A stretch of 10,059 nt of DNA from an uncultured Collinsella sp. (GTDB taxonomy: Bacteria; Actinomycetota; Coriobacteriia; Coriobacteriales; Coriobacteriaceae), in the NCBI GenBank assembly GCA_958407995.1, contig CATYJU010000058.1:1-10059 (forward strand), in the 5' to 3' direction. The number at the start of each line of letters is the position of its first letter. Position 1 is the first letter of the stretch. Position numbers and translations under genes: made by a program. This document shows positions 1 to 8,286 of the stretch, piece after piece. The notes below the pieces were generated by a model. It saw only the letters and a list, made by a program, of their open reading frames with translations, was not told the DNA's origin and searched no databases.

Positions 1-65
1 GAAAGAAGCTGCGCCGCGGGGGAGGCGGCCCCCAATGGCTTTCTCATATCGTCTTTGTTGCCGAC

Positions 66-101
66 AAAAAACAGGGGCGTCCTCTTTGAGGACGCCCCTG
101 T
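66..101 (-). terminator. Intrinsic terminator of the transketolase operon
   Basis: A perfect 14-bp stem pairs 71-84 with 88-101 around a 3-base loop (85-87). The five A bases at 66-70 become a U-tract when read on the minus strand. It lies about 50 bases past the stop of the transketolase C-terminal gene, so it ends the yitT/tkt block. Confidence 0.93.
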
Positions 102-148
102 TATGGATTGCATACGGTTGCTGAAGCGATACTTTGCCTCGCCTTGTC

Positions 149-1090
149 CTAAGCCAAGAACTCCTTGGTGGTTGCCACGATGTTGGCGGCGTCCAGGCCG
201 TACTTGTGCAGGAGCTCGGCGCCCGGGCCGGACTCACCGAAGGTATCGTTGACGCCAATCTTCTTGAGCGGCGTCGGACACTGCTCGCACAGGACGTCGG
301 CGACGGCGCTGCCCAGGCCGCCGATCACGGAGTGCTCCTCGACGGTCACGACGTGGCCGGTCTTGGTGGCACTCTTGACGATCAGGTCGGCATCGATGGG
401 CTTGATGGTGTGCATGTTGATGACCTCGGCATCGATGCCCTCGGCAGCAAGCTGCTCAGCGGCCTCGAGCGCCTCGCCGACCATCAGGCCGCAGGCGATG
501 ATGGTGACGTCGGCGCCCTCGCGCATGACGATGCCCTTACCCAACTCGAACTTGTAGGTCTCGGGGTCGTTGATAACCGGCGAGGCCAAACGAGCGAAGC
601 GCATGTACACCGGACCGTCGCACTCGTAGGCGGCGCGCGTCACGGCGCGGGCCTCGACGTCGTCGGCAGGAACGATCACAGTCATGCCGGGGATGACGCG
701 CATAAGGGCGATATCCTCGCAGCACTGGTGCGTGGCGCCATCCTCGCCCACCGAGATACCGGCGTGCGTGGCACCGATCTTAACGTTAAGGTGCGGATAG
801 CCGATGGAGTTGCGGACCTGCTCAAAGGCGCGGCCGGCGGCAAACATGGCAAAGCTGCTCGCGAAGGCGACGCGGCCGGTGGTTGCGATACCGGCGGCAA
901 CACCCATCAGGTTGCTCTCGGCGATGCCCACATCGAAGAAGCGGTCGGGGCAGGCGGCCTTAAACTTGCCGGTCTGCGTGGCGGCGGCCAGGTCGGCGTC
1001 GAGGACCACAAAGTCATCGTGCTCGTTGGCGAGCTCGACGAGGGCCTCGCCGTAGCTTACGCGCGTGGCGATTTTCTTGACGTCTGCCAT
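149..1090 (-). CDS. Transketolase, C-terminal subunit
   Basis: This is the second half of a split transketolase (313 aa). It transfers two-carbon ketol units between sugar phosphates in the non-oxidative pentose phosphate pathway and needs thiamine diphosphate. The pyrimidine-binding domain covers about residues 7-170. It contains GIAESN, where Glu58 is the expected glutamate that activates the cofactor. The transketolase C-terminal domain covers about 190-305 and includes VEEHSVIGGLGSAV at 250-263. I chose ATG 1090 because AGAGGAG lies about 8 bases upstream, inside the end of the partner gene. The open frame runs further upstream but has no family similarity there. It lies one base after the N-terminal subunit gene, so the two are almost certainly co-translated and assemble together. 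A 1-deoxyxylulose-5-phosphate synthase is excluded because that enzyme is one chain of about 620 aa. Confidence is high. Confidence 0.96.
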   Translation of the reverse strand: MADVKKIATRVSYGEALVELANEHDDFVVLDADLAAATQTGKFKAACPDRFFDVGIAESNLMGVAAGIATTGRVAFASSFAMFAAGRAFEQVRNSIGYPHLNVKIGATHAGISVGEDGATHQCCEDIALMRVIPGMTVIVPADDVEARAVTRAAYECDGPVYMRFARLASPVINDPETYKFELGKGIVMREGADVTIIACGLMVGEALEAAEQLAAEGIDAEVINMHTIKPIDADLIVKSATKTGHVVTVEEHSVIGGLGSAVADVLCEQCPTPLKKIGVNDTFGESGPGAELLHKYGLDAANIVATTKEFLA

Positions 1091-1091
1091 C

Positions 1092-1922
1092 CTAGAGCTC
1101 CTCTCCGGCGGCCGTGAGCTCTGCCATGGCCTGCTCAAACTGTTCATCGTTGGGGGCCTTACCGTGCCAACCCACCTGGTTCTCCATAAAGGAGACGCCC
1201 TTGCCCTTCGTGGTCTCGGCGATAATGGCGGTCGGCTGACCCTTGGTGGCGCGGGCCTCGGCAAAGGCGGCGCGGATCTGGTCGAAGTCGTTGCCGTCGG
1301 CGAGCTCCACCACATGGAACTTGAAGGCGCGGAACTTGTCGGCGAGCGGCATGGGGTCGTTGACCTCCTCGACGGGGCCGTCGATCTGCAGGCCGTTATG
1401 GTCGACGATCACGCAGAGGTTGTCGAGCTGCTGGTTGCCGGCAAACATGGCTGCCTCCCAGACCTGGCCCTCCTCGCTCTCGCCATCGCCCAGCAGGGCG
1501 TACGTGCGGTAAGTATCGCCCCAGTGCTTGGCGGCAACGGCCATGCCCACGGCGGCGGAGATGCCCTGGCCCAGCGAGCCGGTGGACATGTCGACGCCCG
1601 GGGTGTCGTTCATGTTGGGGTGACCCTGCAGGTGGCTGCCGATATGGCGCAGCGTCTTGAGGTCCTCCTTGGGGAAGAACCCGCGCTCGGCAAGCACGGC
1701 GTACAGGCCCGGAGCGCAGTGGCCCTTGGAAAGCACAAAGCGATCGCGGTCGGCCTTGCGGGGATCGGCCGGGTCGACGTTCATTTCCTCAAAGTACAGA
1801 TAGGTCATGATGTCGGCAGCGCCGAGCGAACCGCCCGGATGGCCGGACTTGGCAGCGTGCACGCCGGTGACGATGCCCTTCCTTACCTCGTTGGCAACCT
1901 TTTTGAGCTCTTCGTCGCTCAT
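1092..1922 (-). CDS. Transketolase, N-terminal subunit
   Basis: This is the diphosphate-binding half of a split transketolase (276 aa). Visible family features are SGHPGGSLG (26-34), SKGHCAPGLYA (65-75), GSLGQGIS (115-122) and the thiamine diphosphate/Mg motif that starts at GDGESEEG (145-152) and ends at DHNG (174-177). A classical single-chain transketolase is about 660 aa. The two halves here total about 590 aa, typical of the split cytoplasmic form seen in many anaerobes. The start at 1922 has AGGAAGG about 5 bases upstream. The stop TAG is followed by one base and then the ATG of the C-terminal subunit. A weak minus-strand -10 candidate (CATAAT, 2008-2013) lies about 90 bases upstream of the start, without a convincing -35. 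Confidence 0.96.
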   Translation of the reverse strand: MSDEELKKVANEVRKGIVTGVHAAKSGHPGGSLGAADIMTYLYFEEMNVDPADPRKADRDRFVLSKGHCAPGLYAVLAERGFFPKEDLKTLRHIGSHLQGHPNMNDTPGVDMSTGSLGQGISAAVGMAVAAKHWGDTYRTYALLGDGESEEGQVWEAAMFAGNQQLDNLCVIVDHNGLQIDGPVEEVNDPMPLADKFRAFKFHVVELADGNDFDQIRAAFAEARATKGQPTAIIAETTKGKGVSFMENQVGWHGKAPNDEQFEQAMAELTAAGEEL

Positions 1923-2129
1923 TGTGCCTTCCTTTCATCCTCATTAGACAAAATGCGCACGGCACCGAAGGTAATCCCAACACAGCCGCAATGCACGTAC
2001 GTCATTCATTATGCTGGAAACTGATGGCTTTACCAGAGTTTTTATCATTATTTGAACAATTTAGCAGGCAGAACCGCTGATGAAACGGTTTATCAATGTG
2101 AACGTCTTTTGGATGGAACGCGGTCGCCC
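1923..2129. other. Intergenic region upstream of the transketolase genes
   Basis: These 207 bases are AT-richer than the flanking genes and hold no supportable gene. An imperfect small hairpin around 2071-2090 (aaccg/cggtt arms) follows yitT but lacks a U-tract on either strand, so yitT may read through into the transketolase genes. A possible -10 CATAAT (minus, 2008-2013) could start a transketolase transcript with a leader of about 80 bases. I could not find a good -35 for it. Confidence 0.4.
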
Positions 2130-3020
2130 CTACGCGCTAATGTCCTTGAATCCCTCGCCGAAGGCTTCAGTAACGTCAGCGACCGTCACAATGGCGTGAG
2201 GATCGCGCTCGCGCACGATCGTCTTGAGGGTATTGAGCTCTCGACGGCTCACGATGACCATAATCACCGGCTTCTCGGCACCCGAATACATGCCAGTCGC
2301 CTTAAACTTGGTGCAACCACGACCCAGACCATACATGATATCGGCAGCGATATCAGGGAACTTGTCCGAGATGATGAGTACCATACGACGTTTGTTGCCA
2401 CCATCGACCACGGCATCGATCACGTAGCCGCTAATGACCATCGAAAGGCCTGCATACAGTGCGTTTTCGATTGAAAAGACCGGAGCCGATAGCGCGCATA
2501 CGGCAACATCGATCGCCATGACGGTCGAGCCCACCGGCAGCGAGGTGTTACGCGAGATGATTTGGCCAATCGTGTCCGAGCCGCCGGTGTTGGCGCCGGC
2601 GCGCAACACCATGCCGTAACCGATGCCCGTAATAATGCCGCCCCACATGGCAGGGAGCATCAGGTCCGCATCCGCCAGAGGTGCTACAAACGGGGCGAAC
2701 AGATCGGTAAAGAAGCCCAGCAGCACAAAGCCCGTCGCGGTCTGCACCACGTAGAACATGCCACCCTCGCGCATAACGACCAACAACAGCAAGGCGTTCA
2801 TCACGATCGTCTGAATGCCAACGGGAAGCGATAGGCCGCGCGATGCACCGACCGCCTGGATAATGGTGGCAAGGCCCGTAACGCCACCGGCAGCAAGGCC
2901 GTTGGGAATCAAAAACAGGTCGGTCGCAATAGCGGCCAGAGCGCACCCCAACATAATCTGAGGCAGGTCGTGAAAGAAGTTCATCGAAAGAATGCGCTTG
3001 ATGTCCAGACGATATGCCAT
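2130..3020 (-). CDS. YitT-family membrane protein (DUF161 + DUF2179)
   Basis: This is an integral membrane protein of 296 aa, close to the usual family length of about 280-300. The sequence shows five or six hydrophobic segments, roughly 20-38, 68-84, 90-107, 122-140, 165-182 and 187-205. Two glycine-rich signatures are typical of the family: IPNGLAAGGVTGLA (38-51) and RAGANTGGSDTIGQI (140-154). The soluble C-terminal DUF2179 domain covers about 225-285 and contains GRGCTKF and KPVIMVIVSRREL. The substrate or activity of the family is not established, so I assign none. I chose ATG 3020 because GGGAGG lies 4 bases upstream (3025-3030). The longer frame from 3044 would start inside a terminator-like hairpin. 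It follows prfB by about 165 bases that contain three hairpins, and it precedes the transketolase pair on the same strand. Confidence 0.93.
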   Translation of the reverse strand: MAYRLDIKRILSMNFFHDLPQIMLGCALAAIATDLFLIPNGLAAGGVTGLATIIQAVGASRGLSLPVGIQTIVMNALLLLVVMREGGMFYVVQTATGFVLLGFFTDLFAPFVAPLADADLMLPAMWGGIITGIGYGMVLRAGANTGGSDTIGQIISRNTSLPVGSTVMAIDVAVCALSAPVFSIENALYAGLSMVISGYVIDAVVDGGNKRRMVLIISDKFPDIAADIMYGLGRGCTKFKATGMYSGAEKPVIMVIVSRRELNTLKTIVRERDPHAIVTVADVTEAFGEGFKDISA

Positions 3021-3032
3021 GCTGCCTCCCTC

Positions 3033-3060
3033 AAAAAAGCGCACCCAAACGGATGCGCTT
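3033..3060 (-). terminator. Terminator-like hairpin abutting the yitT ribosome binding site
   Basis: A 10-bp stem pairs 3037-3046 with 3051-3060 around the loop 3047-3050, with one G-U pair in the minus-strand RNA. Six A bases (3033-3038) give a U-tract on the minus strand. The U-tract ends 2 bases before the GGGAGG ribosome binding site of the YitT gene. It can end transcription from prfB. Any transcript that reaches yitT must cross it, so it may also act as an attenuator. Confidence 0.8.
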
Positions 3061-3080
3061 CGAACTTCTTGCTGTATTCG

Positions 3081-3086
3081 ATTCTA
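3081..3086 (-). promoter_or_regulatory. Possible -10 element for yitT
   Basis: The minus-strand hexamer TAGAAT matches the sigma-70 type -10 consensus at 5 of 6 positions. It would place the start near 3074, upstream of the hairpin at 3033-3060. The -35 position (17-bp spacing) falls in GGTTTT, a poor match that lies in the U-tract of the preceding hairpin. This is a weak call. Confidence 0.25.
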
Positions 3087-3100
3087 CCGATTCGCCGGAC

Positions 3101-3124
3101 AAAAACCACCCCTGCGCAGGGTTT
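3101..3124 (-). terminator. Second tandem terminator-like hairpin after prfB
   Basis: The arms aaacc (3103-3107) and ggttt (3120-3124) enclose the palindrome ctgcgcag. An alternative stem is ccct/aggg at 3110-3121. A run of A bases at 3101-3105 gives U residues on the minus strand. It closely resembles the hairpin at 3137-3159. Confidence 0.55.
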
Positions 3125-3136
3125 GCTCTGGATACA

Positions 3137-3159
3137 AAACCACCCTGCTGGGAGGGTTT
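3137..3159 (-). terminator. First tandem terminator-like hairpin after prfB
   Basis: The arms aaacc (3137-3141) and ggttt (3155-3159) pair around an interrupted inner CC/GG stem. The minus-strand RNA ends the stem in GGUUUU. It lies about 30 bases after the prfB stop. The stem is imperfect, so termination may be partial. Confidence 0.5.
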
Positions 3160-3186
3160 AATCCATTTCCACATGAACCGGGCGGT

Positions 3187-4334
3187 TTATGCAGACGGGG
3201 TCTCCGCGTCAGCGTTGCCGGTAGCCCAACGGTGATAGCCAATAACAAACGGGTCCAGGTCGCCATCGTCAAGAACGGCCTCGACATTGCTGGTCTCCAC
3301 GCCCGTGCGTAGGTCCTTAACCATCTGATACGGGTAGAGCACGTAGCTGCGAATCTGGTTGCCAAAACCAATCGTGGTCTTGGGTCCGCGAATCTCATCC
3401 AGGGCCTCGGCGCGCTTCTCGAGCTCAATCTCGTACAGGCGAGCCTTGAGGATCTGCATGCACGCGGCCTTGTTCTGGATCTGGCTGCGCTCGTTTTGGC
3501 AGGTGACCACAATGCCGCTGGGAAAATGCGTCACGCGCACGGCGGAGTCAGTGGTGTTGACGCCCTGACCGCCCGGGCCGCTCGCGTGGTACACGTCCAC
3601 GCGGATGTCGTCGGGACTGATCTCGATGTCGATATCATCGGGTAGCACGGGGATGACCTCGACGCCGGCAAACGTGGTCTGGCGGCGCTTCTTGTCGTCG
3701 GTGGGGCTGATGCGCACCAAGCGGTGGACGCCGGCCTCGGCGCGCAGCATGCCAAATGCGTCCTTGCCCTCGACGGTAAAGGTCGCGCGGTCAATGCCGA
3801 TGACCTCGGCCGCAGGACAGTCGTTGATGGTGACCTTCCAGCCGCGACGCTGGCAGTACTTCATGTACATCTTAAAGAGCATGAAGGTCCAGTCCTGGGC
3901 CTCCAGGCCACCCTGTCCGGGCTTGATAGTCACAATGGCATCGCCGTGATCGAACTCACCGGTAAACCAGCTCGAAAGCTCAAGCTCATCGATGGCACGG
4001 GCCAGGCGCTCAGCCGTGGCTGCAGCCTCCTCGCGAAGGGCGGCGGCGTCGGGGTCATCCCCCATCTCCTCGGCAAGCTCCAGCGCGGCGCGGGCATCGG
4101 AAAGCTCGCCGCGCGCGGTGTCCACGGCAGCGATATCCTCCTTGTTGCGCGCAATCTCCTCCATGGTGGCACGGGCGGCGTCGGCGTCATCCCAAAAGCC
4201 AGGGGCAACACTTTTGGCCTCGAGCTCGGACACGCGGGTACGCTTCTCGTCCAGGTGGAGATACGACTCGACCTCACCGAGCCGGCCCGCAAACGCGTCC
4301 AGCTCGGCGGGCGTTACCTCTAAAGCCTCAGCCA

Positions 4335-4335
<1 letters not shown>
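3187..4335 (-). CDS. prfB: Peptide chain release factor 2 (RF2) with SPT in place of SPF
   Basis: RF2 reads UGA and UAA stop codons in the ribosomal A site and triggers peptide release. The protein is 382 aa (family usually about 365). The N-terminal helical domain spans about 1-125 and includes ESYLHLDEK. The codon-recognition domain contains GVHRLVRISP. The catalytic loop SGPGGQGVN has GGQ at 255-257. The C-terminal signature LRTGVETSNVEAVLDDGDLD is at 342-361. The tripeptide that reads the stop codon is normally Ser-Pro-Phe in RF2 and here is Ser-Pro-Thr (210-212). RF1 is excluded because it carries PxT and lacks these flanking residues. The E. coli-type programmed frameshift is absent, as the reading frame is continuous through the usual site. 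The start ATG shares one base with the secA stop (TAATG), and AGGA lies about 7 bases upstream. Coupled translation with secA is likely. Confidence 0.96.
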
Positions 4336-7142
<2,807 letters not shown>

Positions 7143-7272
7143 ATGGTTTTCCTTTTTGGCCATCGCCCGCGCCGTGCGGTTTAGGGCGAGTTAAACACAG
7201 ATAAGGTTACTTTAGCCAAACGGCGCACAACCTATACGGACGACAGCCGCAACCACGTAATAACTACGACCG

Positions 7273-7307
7273 ACCTGCCAAAAAGGGTCAGGTTTATTTT
7301 GGCAGGT
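7273..7307. repeat. Hairpin with 11-bp perfect arms
   Basis: acctgccaaaa (7273-7283) pairs perfectly with ttttggcaggt (7297-7307) around a 13-base loop. The T bases after the right arm (7307-7310) would allow weak termination on the plus strand, but no plus-strand gene lies upstream. Part of the left arm (ctgccaaaaag) resembles the inverted edge of the neighbouring 74-base palindrome (ctttttggcg), so the two may share an origin. Confidence 0.6.
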
Positions 7308-7335
7308 TTTACCGGGGCAAACGCCGCTCATCCTG

Positions 7336-7409
7336 CTTTTTGGCGCAAACCAGCCTGTCCCCGACGCGCCAATTGGTGCCAGGGGGACAAGTTGGTTTGC
7401 ATCAAAAAG
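7336..7409. repeat. 74-base imperfect palindrome, REP- or MITE-like
   Basis: The whole stretch is symmetric about one centre (7372/7373). ctttttggcgcaaacca (7336-7352) pairs with the inverse of 7393-7409 with two mismatches. cttgtcccc-like segments at 7354-7362 pair with 7383-7391, and the core ccaattgg (7369-7376) is a perfect palindrome. Short mismatched blocks separate these. It contains no coding potential I trust. Its right edge supplies the A-run used as the U-tract of the rpmE terminator. The shape suggests a dispersed palindromic repeat, but copy number cannot be seen from one window. Confidence 0.65.
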
Positions 7410-7442
7410 AAGGGGCCACGCACCCAAACGGATGCGCGGCCC
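7404..7442 (-). terminator. Intrinsic terminator of rpmE
   Basis: A 13-bp stem pairs 7413-7425 with 7430-7442 around the loop aaac. The two A-C positions become G-U pairs only in the minus-strand RNA, which fixes the strand. The A-run at 7404-7408 gives the U-tract. It lies about 40 bases after the rpmE stop. Nineteen of its bases (7419-7437) are identical to the hairpin before yitT (3040-3058). Confidence 0.9.
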
Positions 7443-7479
7443 TCATGCCATGAATGCGAGTGTGTCCTCGGCGAGCTAT

Positions 7480-7905
7480 TTACTCAGCAGCCTCGGTGGT
7501 CTCGGCCTCGGCAGCGGCCTCCTCGACGGGAGCCTCTGCAGGAGCCTCGGCGGCCTGCTTGGCAGCCTCCTCGGCAAACTTAGCGGCACGCTTAGCCTTC
7601 TCGGCAGCCTTAGCCTCAGCGGCGGCCTTGCGAGCGGCCTCGGCCTCAGCAGCCTTGGCGGCCTTGGCAGCCTTGGCCTCCTCGGCCTTCTTGAGCTGGG
7701 CGGCAGCGGCGCCACCGAACTTGTCGGCGAAGCGCTGGACGCGTCCACCGGTGTCGACGAACTTCTGCTGGCCGGTGTAGAACGGGTGGCACTCGTTGCA
7801 AAGCTCGACCTTCATCTCGGACACGGTAGCGTGCGTCTTGAAGGTGTTGCCGCAGGAGCACGTCACCGTGCACTCGACATACTGGGGATGGATACCCTGC
7901 TTCAT
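7480..7905 (-). CDS. rpmE: 50S ribosomal protein L31 with Ala/Lys/Glu-rich tail
   Basis: L31 bridges the large and small ribosomal subunits. The first ~68 residues are a complete zinc-type L31: MKQGIHPQY, then C16, C18, C36 and C39 as the zinc ligands, HPFYTGQQKFVDTGGRVQRF (40-59). Most bacterial L31 proteins end near residue 70. This one continues to 141 aa with a low-complexity tail of Ala, Lys and Glu. The tail is more basic up to about residue 118 and acidic at the end (AEAPVEEAAAEAETTEAAE). It is likely helical or disordered and may contact rRNA, but that is inference. The start ATG 7905 has AAGGAG 7 bases upstream. The gene stands alone, with its own promoter and leader upstream and a strong terminator downstream. 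Confidence 0.96.
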   Translation of the reverse strand: MKQGIHPQYVECTVTCSCGNTFKTHATVSEMKVELCNECHPFYTGQQKFVDTGGRVQRFADKFGGAAAAQLKKAEEAKAAKAAKAAEAEAARKAAAEAKAAEKAKRAAKFAEEAAKQAAEAPAEAPVEEAAAEAETTEAAE

Positions 7906-7984
7906 GGTAGGACTCCTTATTGGTCAGGCGCTGGTTACCGATCAGCGCATAAGGCGTCTTGGTTTCCGACCAAGACAACAAACT
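7906..7984 (-). promoter_or_regulatory. Structured 5' leader of rpmE, possible L31 autoregulatory RNA
   Basis: Between the predicted start (near 7984) and the rpmE ATG the minus-strand RNA can form two hairpins. The first has an 8-bp perfect stem (7956-7963 with 7969-7976, 5-base loop). The second has a 6-bp stem gcgctg/cagcgc (7928-7933 with 7943-7948, 9-base loop). The AAGGAG site follows. Ribosomal-protein leader RNAs for L31 have been proposed in several bacterial groups. I cannot confirm the covariation match here, so autoregulation is inference. Confidence 0.55.
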
Positions 7985-7989
7985 CGGCT

Positions 7990-8018
7990 ATGGTACCACG
8001 GCGCCGCGTGTCCCACAA
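7990..8018 (-). promoter_or_regulatory. Predicted sigma-70 type promoter of rpmE
   Basis: On the minus strand, TTGTGG (8013-8018) and TACCAT (7990-7995) are separated by exactly 17 bases. TACCAT matches the -10 consensus at 4 of 6 positions and TTGTGG shares TTG with the -35. The start would fall near 7984, giving the leader described next to it. The remnant acetyltransferase frame ends only about 40 bases upstream of the -35 element. Confidence 0.5.
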
Positions 8019-8056
8019 AAGGTTCACGGTCTTTTCGGCACAACACGGGCTGGCCC

Positions 8057-8155
8057 TTAAGGATCTGACGCGTATCGGAAGACCGACGCTGCCTCTGCGG
8101 CATCGTTCACGCGCCACGCCCGCAGCAGCAGGCGAGATGTCTCGATATCCCTCAT
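8057..8155 (-). pseudogene. Truncated GNAT acetyltransferase (N-terminal remnant)
   Basis: This short frame encodes 32 residues. It begins MRDIETSRLLLRAW, continues with VNDAAEAASVFRYASDP and then meets TAA. The pattern is the first strand and helix of RimJ/RimL-type GNAT N-acetyltransferases (typical form: IETERLLLRPW, a D-A-E helix, then Y-SDP). Those proteins run about 170-180 aa, so the acetyl-CoA binding motif and everything after it are missing. GGAGG lies about 7 bases before the ATG, so the start is still intact. The next 100 bases in all forward frames show no continuation and instead hold the rpmE promoter. I read it as a gene cut off by a rearrangement. A functional 32-residue peptide is unlikely. 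Confidence 0.7.
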
Positions 8156-8286
8156 TGGCAACCTCCGTCTCAGGGCCTCAGGAGCGATTGCACGTCTCAT
8201 CGGCAATTGTGGGGGCGAGCCCAGGCACCAGCCCCCGAGAGCGGGCGCCTACATATCTTCTCAGATGTCCGCACGAGTAATTCAAC
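8156..8286. other. Gap between the DUF1648 gene and the GNAT remnant
   Basis: The 131 bases hold no gene. A GC-rich stem (gggggc at 8211-8216 with gccccc at 8231-8236, 14-base loop) sits about 50 bases after the DUF1648 stop. It has no U-tract on the minus strand, so it is at best a weak terminator. Confidence 0.35.

Larger units (their letters stand above)
7143..7479. other. Intergenic region between rpmE and secA with palindromes
   Basis: These bases hold no gene I can support. From high to low coordinates they contain the rpmE terminator (7404-7442), a 74-base imperfect palindrome (7336-7409), a second hairpin (7273-7307), and about 130 bases before secA where its promoter should lie. In that last part the best candidate is TTGGCT, 17 bases, then GTTTAA on the minus strand (about 7190-7220), which is a weak match. 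Short frames on both strands here read across the palindromes and look like chance. Confidence 0.6.

Noticed and set aside
1..46. GC-rich hairpin at the left edge
   Set aside because: ggggg/ccccc and aagc/gctt arms can pair but leave unequal internal loops, the neighbouring gene is off the window, and the operon already has a strong terminator at 66-101.
134..1117. Long plus-strand open frame opposite the transketolase C-terminal gene
   Set aside because: It mirrors the codon pattern of the real minus-strand gene and has no family resemblance. Long antisense frames are expected in GC-rich genes.
2130..3044. Longer start for the YitT protein at 3044
   Set aside because: It would begin inside the terminator hairpin and has no ribosome binding site, while 3020 has GGGAGG at a good distance.
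7143..7163. Seven extra residues at the N-terminus of SecA (start at 7163)
   Set aside because: No ribosome binding site precedes 7163. The AAGGA that would be coding in that version is the natural site for ATG 7142.
7212..7427. Minus-strand 71-residue frame between rpmE and secA
   Set aside because: It runs through the 74-base palindrome and the hairpin, has no ribosome binding site and no family resemblance.
7483..7701. Repetitive Ala/Lys codons in rpmE as a tandem DNA repeat
   Set aside because: The units are irregular in length and codon choice, so it is protein low complexity rather than a DNA repeat array.
7432..8280. Plus-strand frame of 282 codons across rpmE and its upstream region
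   Set aside because: The first part is antisense to the alanine-rich L31 tail (Leu/Gly/Ser repeats) and the rest runs across the leader and the GNAT remnant with no recognisable domain.
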